NCBI RefSeq assembly: GCF_003076755.1
Contig: NZ_QDKM01000012.1
Location: 17,574-81,573, forward strand
From: Pararhodobacter oceanensis
Lineage (GTDB): Bacteria > Pseudomonadota > Alphaproteobacteria > Rhodobacterales > Rhodobacteraceae
Direction: 5' to 3'
Length of the DNA: 64,000 nucleotides
Within the stretch, counting starts at the first letter, position 1. Each line of letters opens with the position of its first letter. A program made the position numbers and the translations under genes. A model generated the notes under the pieces. The model was not told where the DNA came from. It searched no databases and saw only the letters and a list, made by a program, of their open reading frames with translations. Positions 34,462 through 42,869 of this stretch are shown in pieces.

Positions 34462-35770
34462 GTGGATTTTCGCAATATCGCTGATGTTCGGCAGTGTTCT
34501 GGTCCTGCTCATGCTGGGCGTGCCGGTGGTGTTTTCCTTTCTCGCGGTGAATATCGTCGGCGCGCTGATTTTTCTCGGCGGTGATATGGGGCTGACCCAG
34601 ATGGTGCGCAGTATGCGCTCGACCGCAGGGCAATATTCGCTGGTGCCGATTCCGCTTTTTGTGCTGATGGGCGAGATCATGTTGCAGACCGGCATGGCGC
34701 AGAAATCCATCGACGCGATTGACCGGCTGATCAGCAAAGTGCCCGGTCGCCTGTCGATTGTCGCGGTTCTGGGCGGCACGGTGTTCTCGTCGCTGTCGGG
34801 CTCGACGCTGGCCAATGCGGCGGTGCTAGGGCGGACGCTGTTTCCGCAGATGAAAGACCGCGGTTATTCATCGAGCATCTCGATCGGCCCGATCCTTGCG
34901 GTCGGCGGTATCGCCATGCTGATCCCGCCCTCGGGGCTGGGCGTTCTGTTGGGCTCGCTGGCGCGAATATCGATCAATGACCTGTTGATTGCCGCGATTG
35001 TGCCCGGCGTGCTGATGGCGGTGCTGTTTCTGGGCTATATCGTCCTGCGCTGCCTGATCGACCCCGAGATCGCGCCCCGCTATGACGGACCGGTCCTCAC
35101 CCTCAGCGAGCGTATCCTGCCGATCTTCACCCATGTGGTGCCGCTCTTGGGTGTGTTTGTTGTCGTCGTCGGGTCGATGTTCATGGGCATCGCGACTCCC
35201 ACCGAAAGCGCGGCGCTGGGCGTATTGGCGACCTTGGTGGCGGCGGCGGCCTACCGCGTGTTGTCGATCAAGGCGATGATCCTCTCGGTCAGCGAGACCC
35301 TCAAGTTCAGCGCGATGATCCTGCTGATTATCTGCACCTCGGGCACGTTTTCGCAGATCCTCGCCTTTTCCGGCGCGACGCAGGAAATGTCGTCAATCGT
35401 GACCAGCGCCGATGTGTCCAGCACGATGCTGGTGATCCTGATGCTGGCGATCCTGATCTTTCTGGGCTGCTTTATGGATCAGGTGTCGATGATGATGCTG
35501 ACCCTGCCGATCTTTATGCCGATTGTGATCACCGTTGGCGTTGATCCGATCTGGTTCGGTGTGCTGATGCTCATCGCGCTGGAGATCAGCCTGACCACGC
35601 CGCCCTTCGGTCTGCTGCTGTTCCTGATGCAGAGCGTGGCCGACAGGCCGCTGGCGATGAAGACGATCTATTGGGCGGTGACGCCGTTCCTGCTGCTGGA
35701 ATTTGCCGTGCTCGGGCTGATCCTCTTCCAGCCGGGCACGGTGAGCTGGCTGCCCGATCTGATCCGCTAA
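34454..35770 (+). CDS. TRAP transporter large permease (DctM)
   Basis: A 438-residue polytopic DctM protein with about twelve hydrophobic segments, PLFVLMGEIMLQTGMAQK, FSSLSGSTLANAAVLG and IPPSGLGVLLG motifs. It forms the sodium-driven channel of a TRAP importer together with DctQ. TRAP systems mostly carry carboxylates, which limits the likely substrate of the whole operon. The CoxM gene follows after 12 bases. Confidence 0.93.
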   Translation: MPEWIFAISLMFGSVLVLLMLGVPVVFSFLAVNIVGALIFLGGDMGLTQMVRSMRSTAGQYSLVPIPLFVLMGEIMLQTGMAQKSIDAIDRLISKVPGRLSIVAVLGGTVFSSLSGSTLANAAVLGRTLFPQMKDRGYSSSISIGPILAVGGIAMLIPPSGLGVLLGSLARISINDLLIAAIVPGVLMAVLFLGYIVLRCLIDPEIAPRYDGPVLTLSERILPIFTHVVPLLGVFVVVVGSMFMGIATPTESAALGVLATLVAAAAYRVLSIKAMILSVSETLKFSAMILLIICTSGTFSQILAFSGATQEMSSIVTSADVSSTMLVILMLAILIFLGCFMDQVSMMMLTLPIFMPIVITVGVDPIWFGVLMLIALEISLTTPPFGLLLFLMQSVADRPLAMKTIYWAVTPFLLLEFAVLGLILFQPGTVSWLPDLIR

Positions 35771-35782
35771 TGAGGTAAGCTG

Positions 35783-36646
35783 ATGAAAAGCCACGATTTC
35801 GCCTATCTTAGGGCTACGTCGCTCGATCAGGCGCTGAACGCACTTGCCGAGACCGAGGATGCCATTGTTCTTGCCGGCGGGCAAAGCCTTGTTGCGGCGC
35901 TGAATTTGCGCCTGCAGATGCCGGAGCTGGTGGTCGATATCAATCACCTCCCCGGTCTCGACCAGATCGAGAATGACGGCGGCGAGCTGCGTATCGGCGC
36001 ATTGGTGCGCCATGCGCAACTGATGGAAAGCGCGGCGGCGGCCAAGGCGCTGCCGCTGATTGGCATGGCGCTGCCGCATGTCGCGCATCCGGCGATCCGC
36101 AACCGCGGCACCACCTGCGGCAGCCTCGCCTACGGTGATCCCGCGGCAGAGATGCCGGCCTGTGCCGTGGCGCTGGGCGCGACATTGGTTCTGGCCAGCA
36201 AAGAGGGCACCCGCGAGGTGCCGGCGCGCCGGTTTTACCGCGGTCTTTATGAGACCAGCCGCGCGCCGCATGAGTTGCTGATCGCCGCGCGCTTTCCCGT
36301 CGCGCCCGAGGGGGCGCGGCCAATCTTTGCCGAAGTCGCCACGCGGCGGGGCGATTTCGCCACGCTCGGCCTTGCCGGTCAGATCCATGTCGAGGGCGGC
36401 ATGATCGCCGCCTTTGATCTTGTCGCCTTCGGCTCGGAGCCTGCGCCGCTGTTGCTGGAAAACACCGCCGCAAAAGCGCTGGGCAGGGTGCCGGACGCGG
36501 GTCTCATCGCCGAATTGGCGCAGGCGGTCGCGGAGGAGGTTGATCCGATGGAAAGCCCGCTTGCCACCGTTGAGATGCGCCGCCGCCAATACCGCGCGCT
36601 GGCCGAACGCGGCCTAAGCGTTGCCATGGAGTTTGCCGATGTCTGA
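35783..36646 (+). CDS. molybdenum hydroxylase FAD subunit (CoxM family)
   Basis: A 287-residue medium subunit of the xanthine dehydrogenase/CO dehydrogenase family. FAD-binding motifs are AGGQSLVAALNLR (about 31-43) and TTCGSLAYGDPAAE (about 110-123). Together with the small and large subunit genes that follow it makes a CoxMSL-type heterotrimer. FAD passes substrate electrons on to the final acceptor. Confidence 0.92.
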   Translation: MKSHDFAYLRATSLDQALNALAETEDAIVLAGGQSLVAALNLRLQMPELVVDINHLPGLDQIENDGGELRIGALVRHAQLMESAAAAKALPLIGMALPHVAHPAIRNRGTTCGSLAYGDPAAEMPACAVALGATLVLASKEGTREVPARRFYRGLYETSRAPHELLIAARFPVAPEGARPIFAEVATRRGDFATLGLAGQIHVEGGMIAAFDLVAFGSEPAPLLLENTAAKALGRVPDAGLIAELAQAVAEEVDPMESPLATVEMRRRQYRALAERGLSVAMEFADV

Positions 36647-37124
36647 CGAGAAAATCCGTTTCACCCTCAACGGGCGCGAGGTTGCGGTTCCTGCCGCGAC
36701 ACGGGGCCATCTGGGCGATCTCTTGCGTCACGGGTTTGGCGAAACCGGCACCCATATCGGCTGCGAGCACGGGGTTTGCGGCGCTTGCAATGTGGTGATG
36801 GACGGGGTCGTGGTGCGCTCGTGCCTGACCCTTGCGGTGCAGGTCGCAGGGGCGGAGATCGAAACCATCGAGCATCTGGGCAATGACCGCAATGTCGCCG
36901 CGCTTCAGGATGCTTTCGTCGCCCGCAACGCCTTTCAATGCGGCTATTGCACGCCCGGAATGATCATGACCGCGCGCGAATTGCTGGCCGGCAATGCCAC
37001 CCCGCGGCGTGACGAAATCCGCGATGCGATCTCGGGCAATCTGTGCCGCTGCACCGGCTATCAATCCATCGTCGAGGCGATTGCGGATGCCGCCGAGACA
37101 CTGCGGGAGACGGCCGGTGACTAA
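36639..37124 (+). CDS. molybdenum hydroxylase iron-sulfur subunit (CoxS family)
   Basis: A 161-residue subunit with two [2Fe-2S] clusters: plant-type Cys42, Cys47, Cys50 and Cys62 ([10 protein letters not shown]) and the family's C-terminal cluster Cys101, Cys104, Cys136, Cys138 (CGYCTPG and LCRCTGY). It carries electrons from the molybdenum centre to FAD. The ATG at 36639 overlaps the previous gene by 8 bases. Confidence 0.93.
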   Translation: MSDEKIRFTLNGREVAVPAATRGHLGDLLRHGFGETGTHIGCEHGVCGACNVVMDGVVVRSCLTLAVQVAGAEIETIEHLGNDRNVAALQDAFVARNAFQCGYCTPGMIMTARELLAGNATPRRDEIRDAISGNLCRCTGYQSIVEAIADAAETLRETAGD

Positions 37125-39486
37125 GATGATTACCAAGGGGATCGGTGCGCCGATGCCACGTGAGCGCGCACGCCCTCTAGTCGAGGGCCGCGGGAATTAC
37201 GTCGATGATATCACGCTGCCGGGGATGCTTCATATCGCCTTTCTGCGCGCCCCTTTCGCGCATGGGCGCATATTGGATATCGACCGCACCGATGCCTTGG
37301 AACTGCCCGGCGTTGTCGCGGTGCTCGACGGTAAGGATCTGGCCGAGGTCTGCGCGCCTTTTGACACCAATCCGCCCGGCGTGCCGCATCACGCCTCGCC
37401 GCCGCAGCCACCATTGGTGATCGAAGAAAGCTGTTTTCAGGGCGAGGCGGTGATCGCCGTGGTCGCCGAAAGCCGCGCCATTGCCGAGGACGCGGCGGAA
37501 CTGGTGTTTGTCGATTGGGAGGAACTGCCGGCCGCTTGCTCGATTACTGAGGCGCAATCCGAGGGCGCCGCGCCGGTTCACAGCAGCTTCGAGGATAACC
37601 TCTCGCTGCATCACCGCTTCGGGGCCGAGGATGTCTCGAAGGCCTTCGAGAGCGCCGCCCATGTGGTCGAGGCGGATTTCGCCTTTGGCCGCCAGACCGG
37701 TGTCACCCTCGAGCCGCGCGGGATCGTCGCCCATTGGGATCCGCGCCGCGAGGAACTCGAAGTCTGGCAATCGCATCAGGTGCCATGGCAAATGCGCGAG
37801 ATTTATGCCCGACAATTGCGCCTGCCGCCGCAATCCGTCCGCGTCACCGCGCCCGATGTGGGCGGGGCCTTCGGGCTAAAACTCCATGCCTATGCCGATG
37901 AACTGGCGGCGGTGGCGGTGTCAAAGCGCTTGGGCCGACCGGTGAAATATATCGTTGACCGGCTGGAAAGTTTCACCGCCGACGCCCATGCGCGCGAGGC
38001 CAAGGCGACTTGCCGTATGGCGGTGGATGCCGCGGGGCATATCCTCGGGATAGACGCTTTGGTCGACTCGGGCTTCGGCGCCTATGCGATCCATCCGCGG
38101 GGCAGTTTCGGCGAATCCATGCAGGCCGCGCAGATGATCGGCGCCCCTTATAAAACCGGGGCGTTTCGCGCCGAGGTGCGCGGATGGCGGCAGAACAAAC
38201 CGCCGAGCGGGGCGCTTCGCGGCGTCGGCCAGCCGATTGCCTGCGCGATCACCGAAGAGATGATGGATCTCGCCGCGCGCGCGGTCGGGATTGATCCCGC
38301 CGAGATGCGCCGGATCAATTACCGCAGCAGGCTGGACGCAGGAGAGCGCGCGACGCAATCCGGTCTGGTGATCGAGGAATTGTCTCTCGATGCCTGTCTG
38401 GCAAAGCTGCTGGAGGCGATGGATTACACCGCGCTCAGGGCTGAACAGGCGGCGCTCAGAGAGAAGGGCATCTACCGCGGCATCGGCTTGGCCAGTTTCG
38501 TCGAAATCACCGGCGTTGGTTCGGGGCTTTACGGGCCGCTCGGGCTGCCGCTTGCGGCCAACGAATCCTGTCGCCTGACCCTGCAACCCGATGGCAGCCT
38601 GACCTGCGCGACCAGCGTGACGGATCAGGGGCAGGGCACGCTCTCTGCGCTGGGCCAGTTGATCGCCGGTGAATTCGATATCGCCCCCGGCATGGTCAAG
38701 ATGATCGCGGGCGATACCGCGCGCACCCCTTACGGCGGCGGCGCCTGGGCGTCGCGGGGCATGGCGCTGGGCGGCGAAGCGGCGCGGCGCGCCTGCCTGC
38801 GGATGCGCGACGGGCTGTTCGAGGTCGCGGCGTCAATCCTGCAATGCGAGCCCGGCGCGCTGCGGTTCGAGAATGGCGAGGTTATCGGCCCGCAAGGCCC
38901 CTCGGGGCTGACGCTCGCGGATATCGGGGCGCTTTGCCACTACCGGCCCTATGATATTCCGACCGGACAGGTGCCGTCGATGACGGTCGAGGAGAGCTTT
39001 CTGCCCGAAAACCTGCCCTATATCGCCAGCAACGGCGTGCATGCGGTGCATCTCGAGGTCGATACCGAACTCGGCACCGTTGAGTTGCTGGAGTATTGGG
39101 TGGTGGATGATTGCGGGACGGTGGTGAACCCGCTGCTGGTTGACGAGCAACTGCGCGGCGGCATCGTGCAGGGCATCGGGGCGGCGCTCTATGAGGAATG
39201 CCTGTATTCCGAGGACGGCCAGTTCACCAATGGCACGCTGGCGGATTACGTGGTGCCGATGGCGGGCGAAATGCCCGATATCCATGTCGGCCATATCACC
39301 ACGCCAACCCGCGCCTCGGGTCTTGGCGCCAAAGGTGTGGGCGAGGCCGGAACGGTCGGCGCCCCCGCCGCCCTGCGCAGTGCGATCAGTGACGCGCTGT
39401 CGCCGCTGGCCACACGGCTGGTGAAACAACCCTTCACCACCCGCCGCATTCTCGAGGCCGTCATCGCCGCAGAAACCGCCACATAA
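37117..39486 (+). CDS. molybdenum hydroxylase catalytic subunit (CoxL family, not CO dehydrogenase)
   Basis: A 789-residue molybdopterin subunit. The active-site loop reads PPSGALRGVGQP (about 362-373), not the AYRCSFR loop of true CO dehydrogenase, so this is a hydroxylase of a carbon next to nitrogen or of an aldehyde. The catalytic Glu is about 743 (GVGEAGTVGAP), with GGAFGLK and GQGTLSALGQL cofactor motifs. I chose GTG at 37117 because GGGAGA stands 6 bases before it and it overlaps the CoxS stop; ATG at 37126 is close behind. Expected reaction: water-derived hydroxylation of an N-heterocycle. Confidence 0.92.
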   Translation: MTKMITKGIGAPMPRERARPLVEGRGNYVDDITLPGMLHIAFLRAPFAHGRILDIDRTDALELPGVVAVLDGKDLAEVCAPFDTNPPGVPHHASPPQPPLVIEESCFQGEAVIAVVAESRAIAEDAAELVFVDWEELPAACSITEAQSEGAAPVHSSFEDNLSLHHRFGAEDVSKAFESAAHVVEADFAFGRQTGVTLEPRGIVAHWDPRREELEVWQSHQVPWQMREIYARQLRLPPQSVRVTAPDVGGAFGLKLHAYADELAAVAVSKRLGRPVKYIVDRLESFTADAHAREAKATCRMAVDAAGHILGIDALVDSGFGAYAIHPRGSFGESMQAAQMIGAPYKTGAFRAEVRGWRQNKPPSGALRGVGQPIACAITEEMMDLAARAVGIDPAEMRRINYRSRLDAGERATQSGLVIEELSLDACLAKLLEAMDYTALRAEQAALREKGIYRGIGLASFVEITGVGSGLYGPLGLPLAANESCRLTLQPDGSLTCATSVTDQGQGTLSALGQLIAGEFDIAPGMVKMIAGDTARTPYGGGAWASRGMALGGEAARRACLRMRDGLFEVAASILQCEPGALRFENGEVIGPQGPSGLTLADIGALCHYRPYDIPTGQVPSMTVEESFLPENLPYIASNGVHAVHLEVDTELGTVELLEYWVVDDCGTVVNPLLVDEQLRGGIVQGIGAALYEECLYSEDGQFTNGTLADYVVPMAGEMPDIHVGHITTPTRASGLGAKGVGEAGTVGAPAALRSAISDALSPLATRLVKQPFTTRRILEAVIAAETAT

Positions 39487-39510
39487 GCAACGAAGCACAG
39501 GAATTCACTC

Positions 39511-39963
39511 ATGGAAATGCAAGACCGTCAAATCATCGCTGCCCCGCGGCTCACCGTCTTCGAGGCGATCCTGACGCCGGAGATGCTCAAGGCCTGTATT
39601 CCGGGGGCCGAAGAGGTGACCGGCTCGCCGGACGAGGGGTTCGAGGCTGTCGTGGTGCAGAAAGTCGGGCCGGTGAAAGCCAAGTTCAAAGGCGCGGTCA
39701 CCATGGAAGACGTGGTTCCGGGCAGCTCGCTGCGCCTGATTGGCGAGGGCAAAGGGGGCGCCGCCGGATTTGCCAAGGGAACCGCGGTGATCACGCTGGC
39801 CGATCATCCCGATGGCTGCGAATTGGTCTATACGGTCGAGGCAAAGATCGGCGGGAAGATCGCCCAGCTCGGCTCGCGCATTATCGACGGATTCGCCAAG
39901 AAAATGGCCGACCAGTTCTTCGAGCGGTTCAAGGGCGAATTGGAAGGCGTCGCGCAAAGCTGA
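39511..39963 (+). CDS. CoxG-family SRPBCC protein
   Basis: A 150-residue START/SRPBCC-fold protein of the CoxG group (LTPEMLKACIPGAEEVT opening, GKIAQLGSRIIDGFAKKMADQFFERF end). CoxG proteins accompany molybdenum hydroxylases and are linked to membrane anchoring or maturation of the enzyme. Last gene of the operon, 24 bases after the catalytic subunit gene. Confidence 0.9.
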   Translation: MEMQDRQIIAAPRLTVFEAILTPEMLKACIPGAEEVTGSPDEGFEAVVVQKVGPVKAKFKGAVTMEDVVPGSSLRLIGEGKGGAAGFAKGTAVITLADHPDGCELVYTVEAKIGGKIAQLGSRIIDGFAKKMADQFFERFKGELEGVAQS

Positions 39964-40396
39964 GCGCGTAGCAGTCTGGCGGCAGCGGGGGCGCAGCTTT
40001 AGGGGGCTGGCATTGCAGCACGCGCGCCAGTCGTATGACCTGCGGGATGGGTGGCTAGGAGCGCATCGGCGGTATGCGCCTAAGCGGTGAAGGGCTTCCG
40101 AGATTGGGCGTTTGATGCGGCCAGAAAACTCAAGCCGTTTCTCGGGCGGGGCGGGTTTCTTGGTTTCCGGCTGTCGGTGTGCACTGCCCATCCAAACGAG
40201 GTTCCATCTTGGTGAAGGGCCGCAGAAGCGGGCTGTAAACCGGCCCGTAGGGGCGGGCGAAGGATGTGTTTGCATCAGAGGCAGAACAACCTTCGCAAGC
40301 ACCGGCTCTTTCAGCACCCGCAAACCTCCACCCCGCACCTCCAACAGCAAACGGGCCGCCAGATAGTGGCGGCCCGTGCCTTGGTATGTCGGGGGA
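39964..40396. other. convergent intergenic region
   Basis: About 430 bases between the end of the Rieske operon and the end of the PhoX gene. Apart from the hairpin at 40351-40377 I see no gene; the frames here have no recognisable protein similarity. Confidence 0.5.
40351..40377 (-). terminator. stem-loop terminator for the PhoX gene
   Basis: A perfect 10-base stem (ACGGGCCGCC and GGCGGCCCGT) with a 7-base loop lies 19 bases after the PhoX stop. On the minus strand it is followed by TTGCTGTTGG, a weak T-rich tail. It may also stop transcripts from the convergent Rieske operon. Confidence 0.6.
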
Positions 40397-42298
40397 TTAT
40401 CCCAGAATACCGTTGTCGTCGCGTTTGACCACGATCACCGACGAGCGCGGCAGCCCGTCGCCATCGGGCCAGCTACCACCCGGGTGCTGGATGCCGACAA
40501 ACATCGAGCGGCGGTCGGCGGACCAAGTCAGACCGGTCACCTCCGCGCCTTTCGGGCCGGTCAGGAAGCGGGCAATCTCGCCGGTTACCGGATCGCCAAC
40601 CAGCATCTGGTTGTTGCCCATCCCCTCGAAGTCGCCCTCGTTGCTGTCATCGCCATCGGTCTGGATCCAGACCAGCCCGTTGTCGTCAAACATCATCCCG
40701 TCGGGCGAGTTGAACATATTGCCCGGGGTGATGTTGGACGAGCCGCCATAGACATTGTTGTAGACGGTCGGGTTGCCGGCCATCACATAGAGATCCCAAT
40801 CGAAACCATCGGCGGCATGGTCGTCGTTAAAGGGCCGCCAGCGCACGATCTGGCCATAGTGGTTGGTCTCGCGCGGGTTGGGGCCGCCGACCGGGGTTTC
40901 GTCGCCACCGGCATTCGGTTCGACACCCCGGTTCTTGTTGTTGGTCAGGCAGCAATAGGCCTCGACCGCATGCGGGTTGGCGGCGATCCACTCGGGGCGA
41001 TCCATCGTGGTGGCACCCACAGCCGAGCCGGCGATACGCGAGAATACCGCGATCTCGGCGGGGGTCATGCCGGTGGATTCGGGGGTCAGGGCCAGCCATT
41101 CGCCGGTCTGGTCATCGTTGAACTTGGCAACATAGAGGGTGCCGTCGTTCAGCAGGCCGTCGGTCGGGCCGCCGGTCCGGTAGGTGCCGTTGGAGACGAA
41201 GCGGTAGAGGAATTCGCCGCGCTCGTCGTCGCCCATATAGACCACAACGCGGCCATCGGGTGCCAGCACCACTTCGGCATTCTCGTGTTTGAAACGCCCA
41301 AGGCCGGTGTGTTTGATCGGCGTGCTTGTCGGATCGGTGGGGTCGATCTCGACCACCCAGCCGGCGCGATGCGGCTCATTGGGGTTCACCGCGGTGTCGA
41401 AACGCGCATCCCATTTGTGATAGTCATAGCCCCAGCCCTCGGTGCCGATTCCGTAGCGGCTATAGCCTTCTGCCACCAGCGCCGCGTGTGGGCCCTCGGG
41501 GGCGTCATTGGCGCCGAAATAGCCGTTGAAGTTTTCTTCGCAGGTCAGATAGGTGCCCCAGGGCGTGCGACCCGAGCCACAGTTGTTGAAGGTGCCCAGA
41601 CAGCGGGTGCCGGTCGGATCGGCGTCGGTTTTCAGCAGTTCATCGCCGGCGGCAGGGCCGGCAATGGTCATCGGCGTGTTGTGGTGGATGCGGCGGTTGA
41701 AGGGGCTGTCGGTGACGACGCGCCATCCGCTGTCGGTTTCGCGAATTTCCATGACCGCGACGCCTTGCAGGTTTTGCAGTTTGAGCACGTCTGCGGCATT
41801 GGCCGGGGTGCCTTCCTGTGCGGCGGGCAGGTTGGTGCCGCGGTTGGTGTATTCATGGTTGATCGCAATCAGTTCGTGGCCTTGGTAGGCGAAGAGTTCC
41901 ATACCGTCGGTGTTCTCGCCGAAGACCATATCCGAGCCTTCGACCGGCCCGCCTTCGGTGATGTCATAGCCCTCGGCGGCGGGCATCAGCGCGTCGCCCC
42001 AGCGCACCAGCACCTTCCAGCTATAGCCTTGCGGCACATGCACGTCGAAATCGGTCTGGATGTCGATCGGCGAGAAGGCAAAACGACTGGCCGCCTCTTG
42101 CGCCTTGGCCGAGGTCGAGCCCAGCAGGCCGGTGCCCATCACCGCAGCGCCCGAGCCAAAGGCCAGCACGCCGCTCAAGAACCCGCGCCGCGAGATCGCG
42201 CGCTCGACGACATTGTCGAAGTCATTGCTATTGGGGCGGGGGAAATTCTGTTCGTCCCAGTCATCGGCGGACAGGTTGACAGTGCCTAAATCTTTCAT
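40397..42298 (-). CDS. phoX: PhoX-family alkaline phosphatase, Tat-exported
   Basis: A 633-residue protein of the PhoX (DUF839) family, calcium/iron-dependent phosphatases that release phosphate from organic esters in the periplasm. A twin-arginine signal (ISRRGFLSG, about 35-43) precedes a hydrophobic stretch ending SAKAQ. Family landmarks include FNNCGSGRTPWGTYLTCEEN, GRFKHENAEV, VVYMGDDERGEFLYRF and FNSPDGMMFD. ATG at 42298 follows AGGAGA. A possible PHO box lies at 42366-42394, fitting induction by phosphate starvation. The gene stands alone. Confidence 0.9.
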   Translation of the reverse strand: MKDLGTVNLSADDWDEQNFPRPNSNDFDNVVERAISRRGFLSGVLAFGSGAAVMGTGLLGSTSAKAQEAASRFAFSPIDIQTDFDVHVPQGYSWKVLVRWGDALMPAAEGYDITEGGPVEGSDMVFGENTDGMELFAYQGHELIAINHEYTNRGTNLPAAQEGTPANAADVLKLQNLQGVAVMEIRETDSGWRVVTDSPFNRRIHHNTPMTIAGPAAGDELLKTDADPTGTRCLGTFNNCGSGRTPWGTYLTCEENFNGYFGANDAPEGPHAALVAEGYSRYGIGTEGWGYDYHKWDARFDTAVNPNEPHRAGWVVEIDPTDPTSTPIKHTGLGRFKHENAEVVLAPDGRVVVYMGDDERGEFLYRFVSNGTYRTGGPTDGLLNDGTLYVAKFNDDQTGEWLALTPESTGMTPAEIAVFSRIAGSAVGATTMDRPEWIAANPHAVEAYCCLTNNKNRGVEPNAGGDETPVGGPNPRETNHYGQIVRWRPFNDDHAADGFDWDLYVMAGNPTVYNNVYGGSSNITPGNMFNSPDGMMFDDNGLVWIQTDGDDSNEGDFEGMGNNQMLVGDPVTGEIARFLTGPKGAEVTGLTWSADRRSMFVGIQHPGGSWPDGDGLPRSSVIVVKRDDNGILG

Positions 42299-42869
42299 CG
42301 GTATCTCCTGAAAGCAGTGGTCGGATGGTTCCACGGGCTGGATAGGCACGCTGTGCTTCAGGAGTGCGACGGGAATGTTACAGGTTGATGAAACGGGCAG
42401 GGGGCTGATGCGGGGACTGTCGTTGCGCGGGGCGGGGCAATAGGCGGGCCAGCGCGATACGGGCGGCCTCTGCCGCGCCGCGCGGTGAACCTGCGAAACC
42501 GGTTGAAACCATGCGCCGCGCGGTGGCGTTCGGAGGAGGGCGACCTTTAGATCGACTGCGGCGGTTTTTGTTTGATCTGCGGCAAGGCGGCAGATGAAGC
42601 GGCGCAGAGAACCCGCTTCATCGCCCGCGACGGTCATCGCTTGGATGGCATCTTATAGGCCCGCGAAGACACCACGCGCTGGCGAATACTTACCGCACTG
42701 TCCAGCCGAAGACGGGCATCGGTGGTGAGCCAGCTATCCGCTCCGGTTCACCCTGTTTGCAAAGGGGTCAAGCGGTTCCTGTTGCGCATCGGTCGGGGCG
42801 GTTGAGCGAGGTTGCTTCGGTGGTCGATCTTGAACCAGATAGCCGTTCGCCCCCAATCGCAGACCGCAA
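42299..42869. other. intergenic region upstream of phoX
   Basis: About 570 bases between the phoX start and the end of the Hint protein gene. It contains the candidate PHO box; I see no gene in the rest. Confidence 0.45.
42366..42394 (-). promoter_or_regulatory. candidate tandem PHO box
   Basis: On the minus strand GTTTCAT, CTGTAAC and CCGTCGC occur at exact 11-base spacing (7-base half sites with 4-base gaps), about 70-95 bases before the phoX start. Each agrees with the CTGTCAT-like half site at four or five of seven positions. The phasing matters more than the individual matches. Confidence 0.4.

Noticed and set aside
36994..39486. A reading with the CoxL protein as true carbon monoxide dehydrogenase
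   Set aside because: The active-site loop is GALRGVGQP and lacks the Cys of the AYRCSFR motif needed for the Mo-Cu CO-oxidising centre.
39505..40350. A minus-strand open frame of 281 codons over the CoxG gene and the following gap
   Set aside because: It is the antisense of the well-supported CoxG gene and its downstream part has no recognisable domain.
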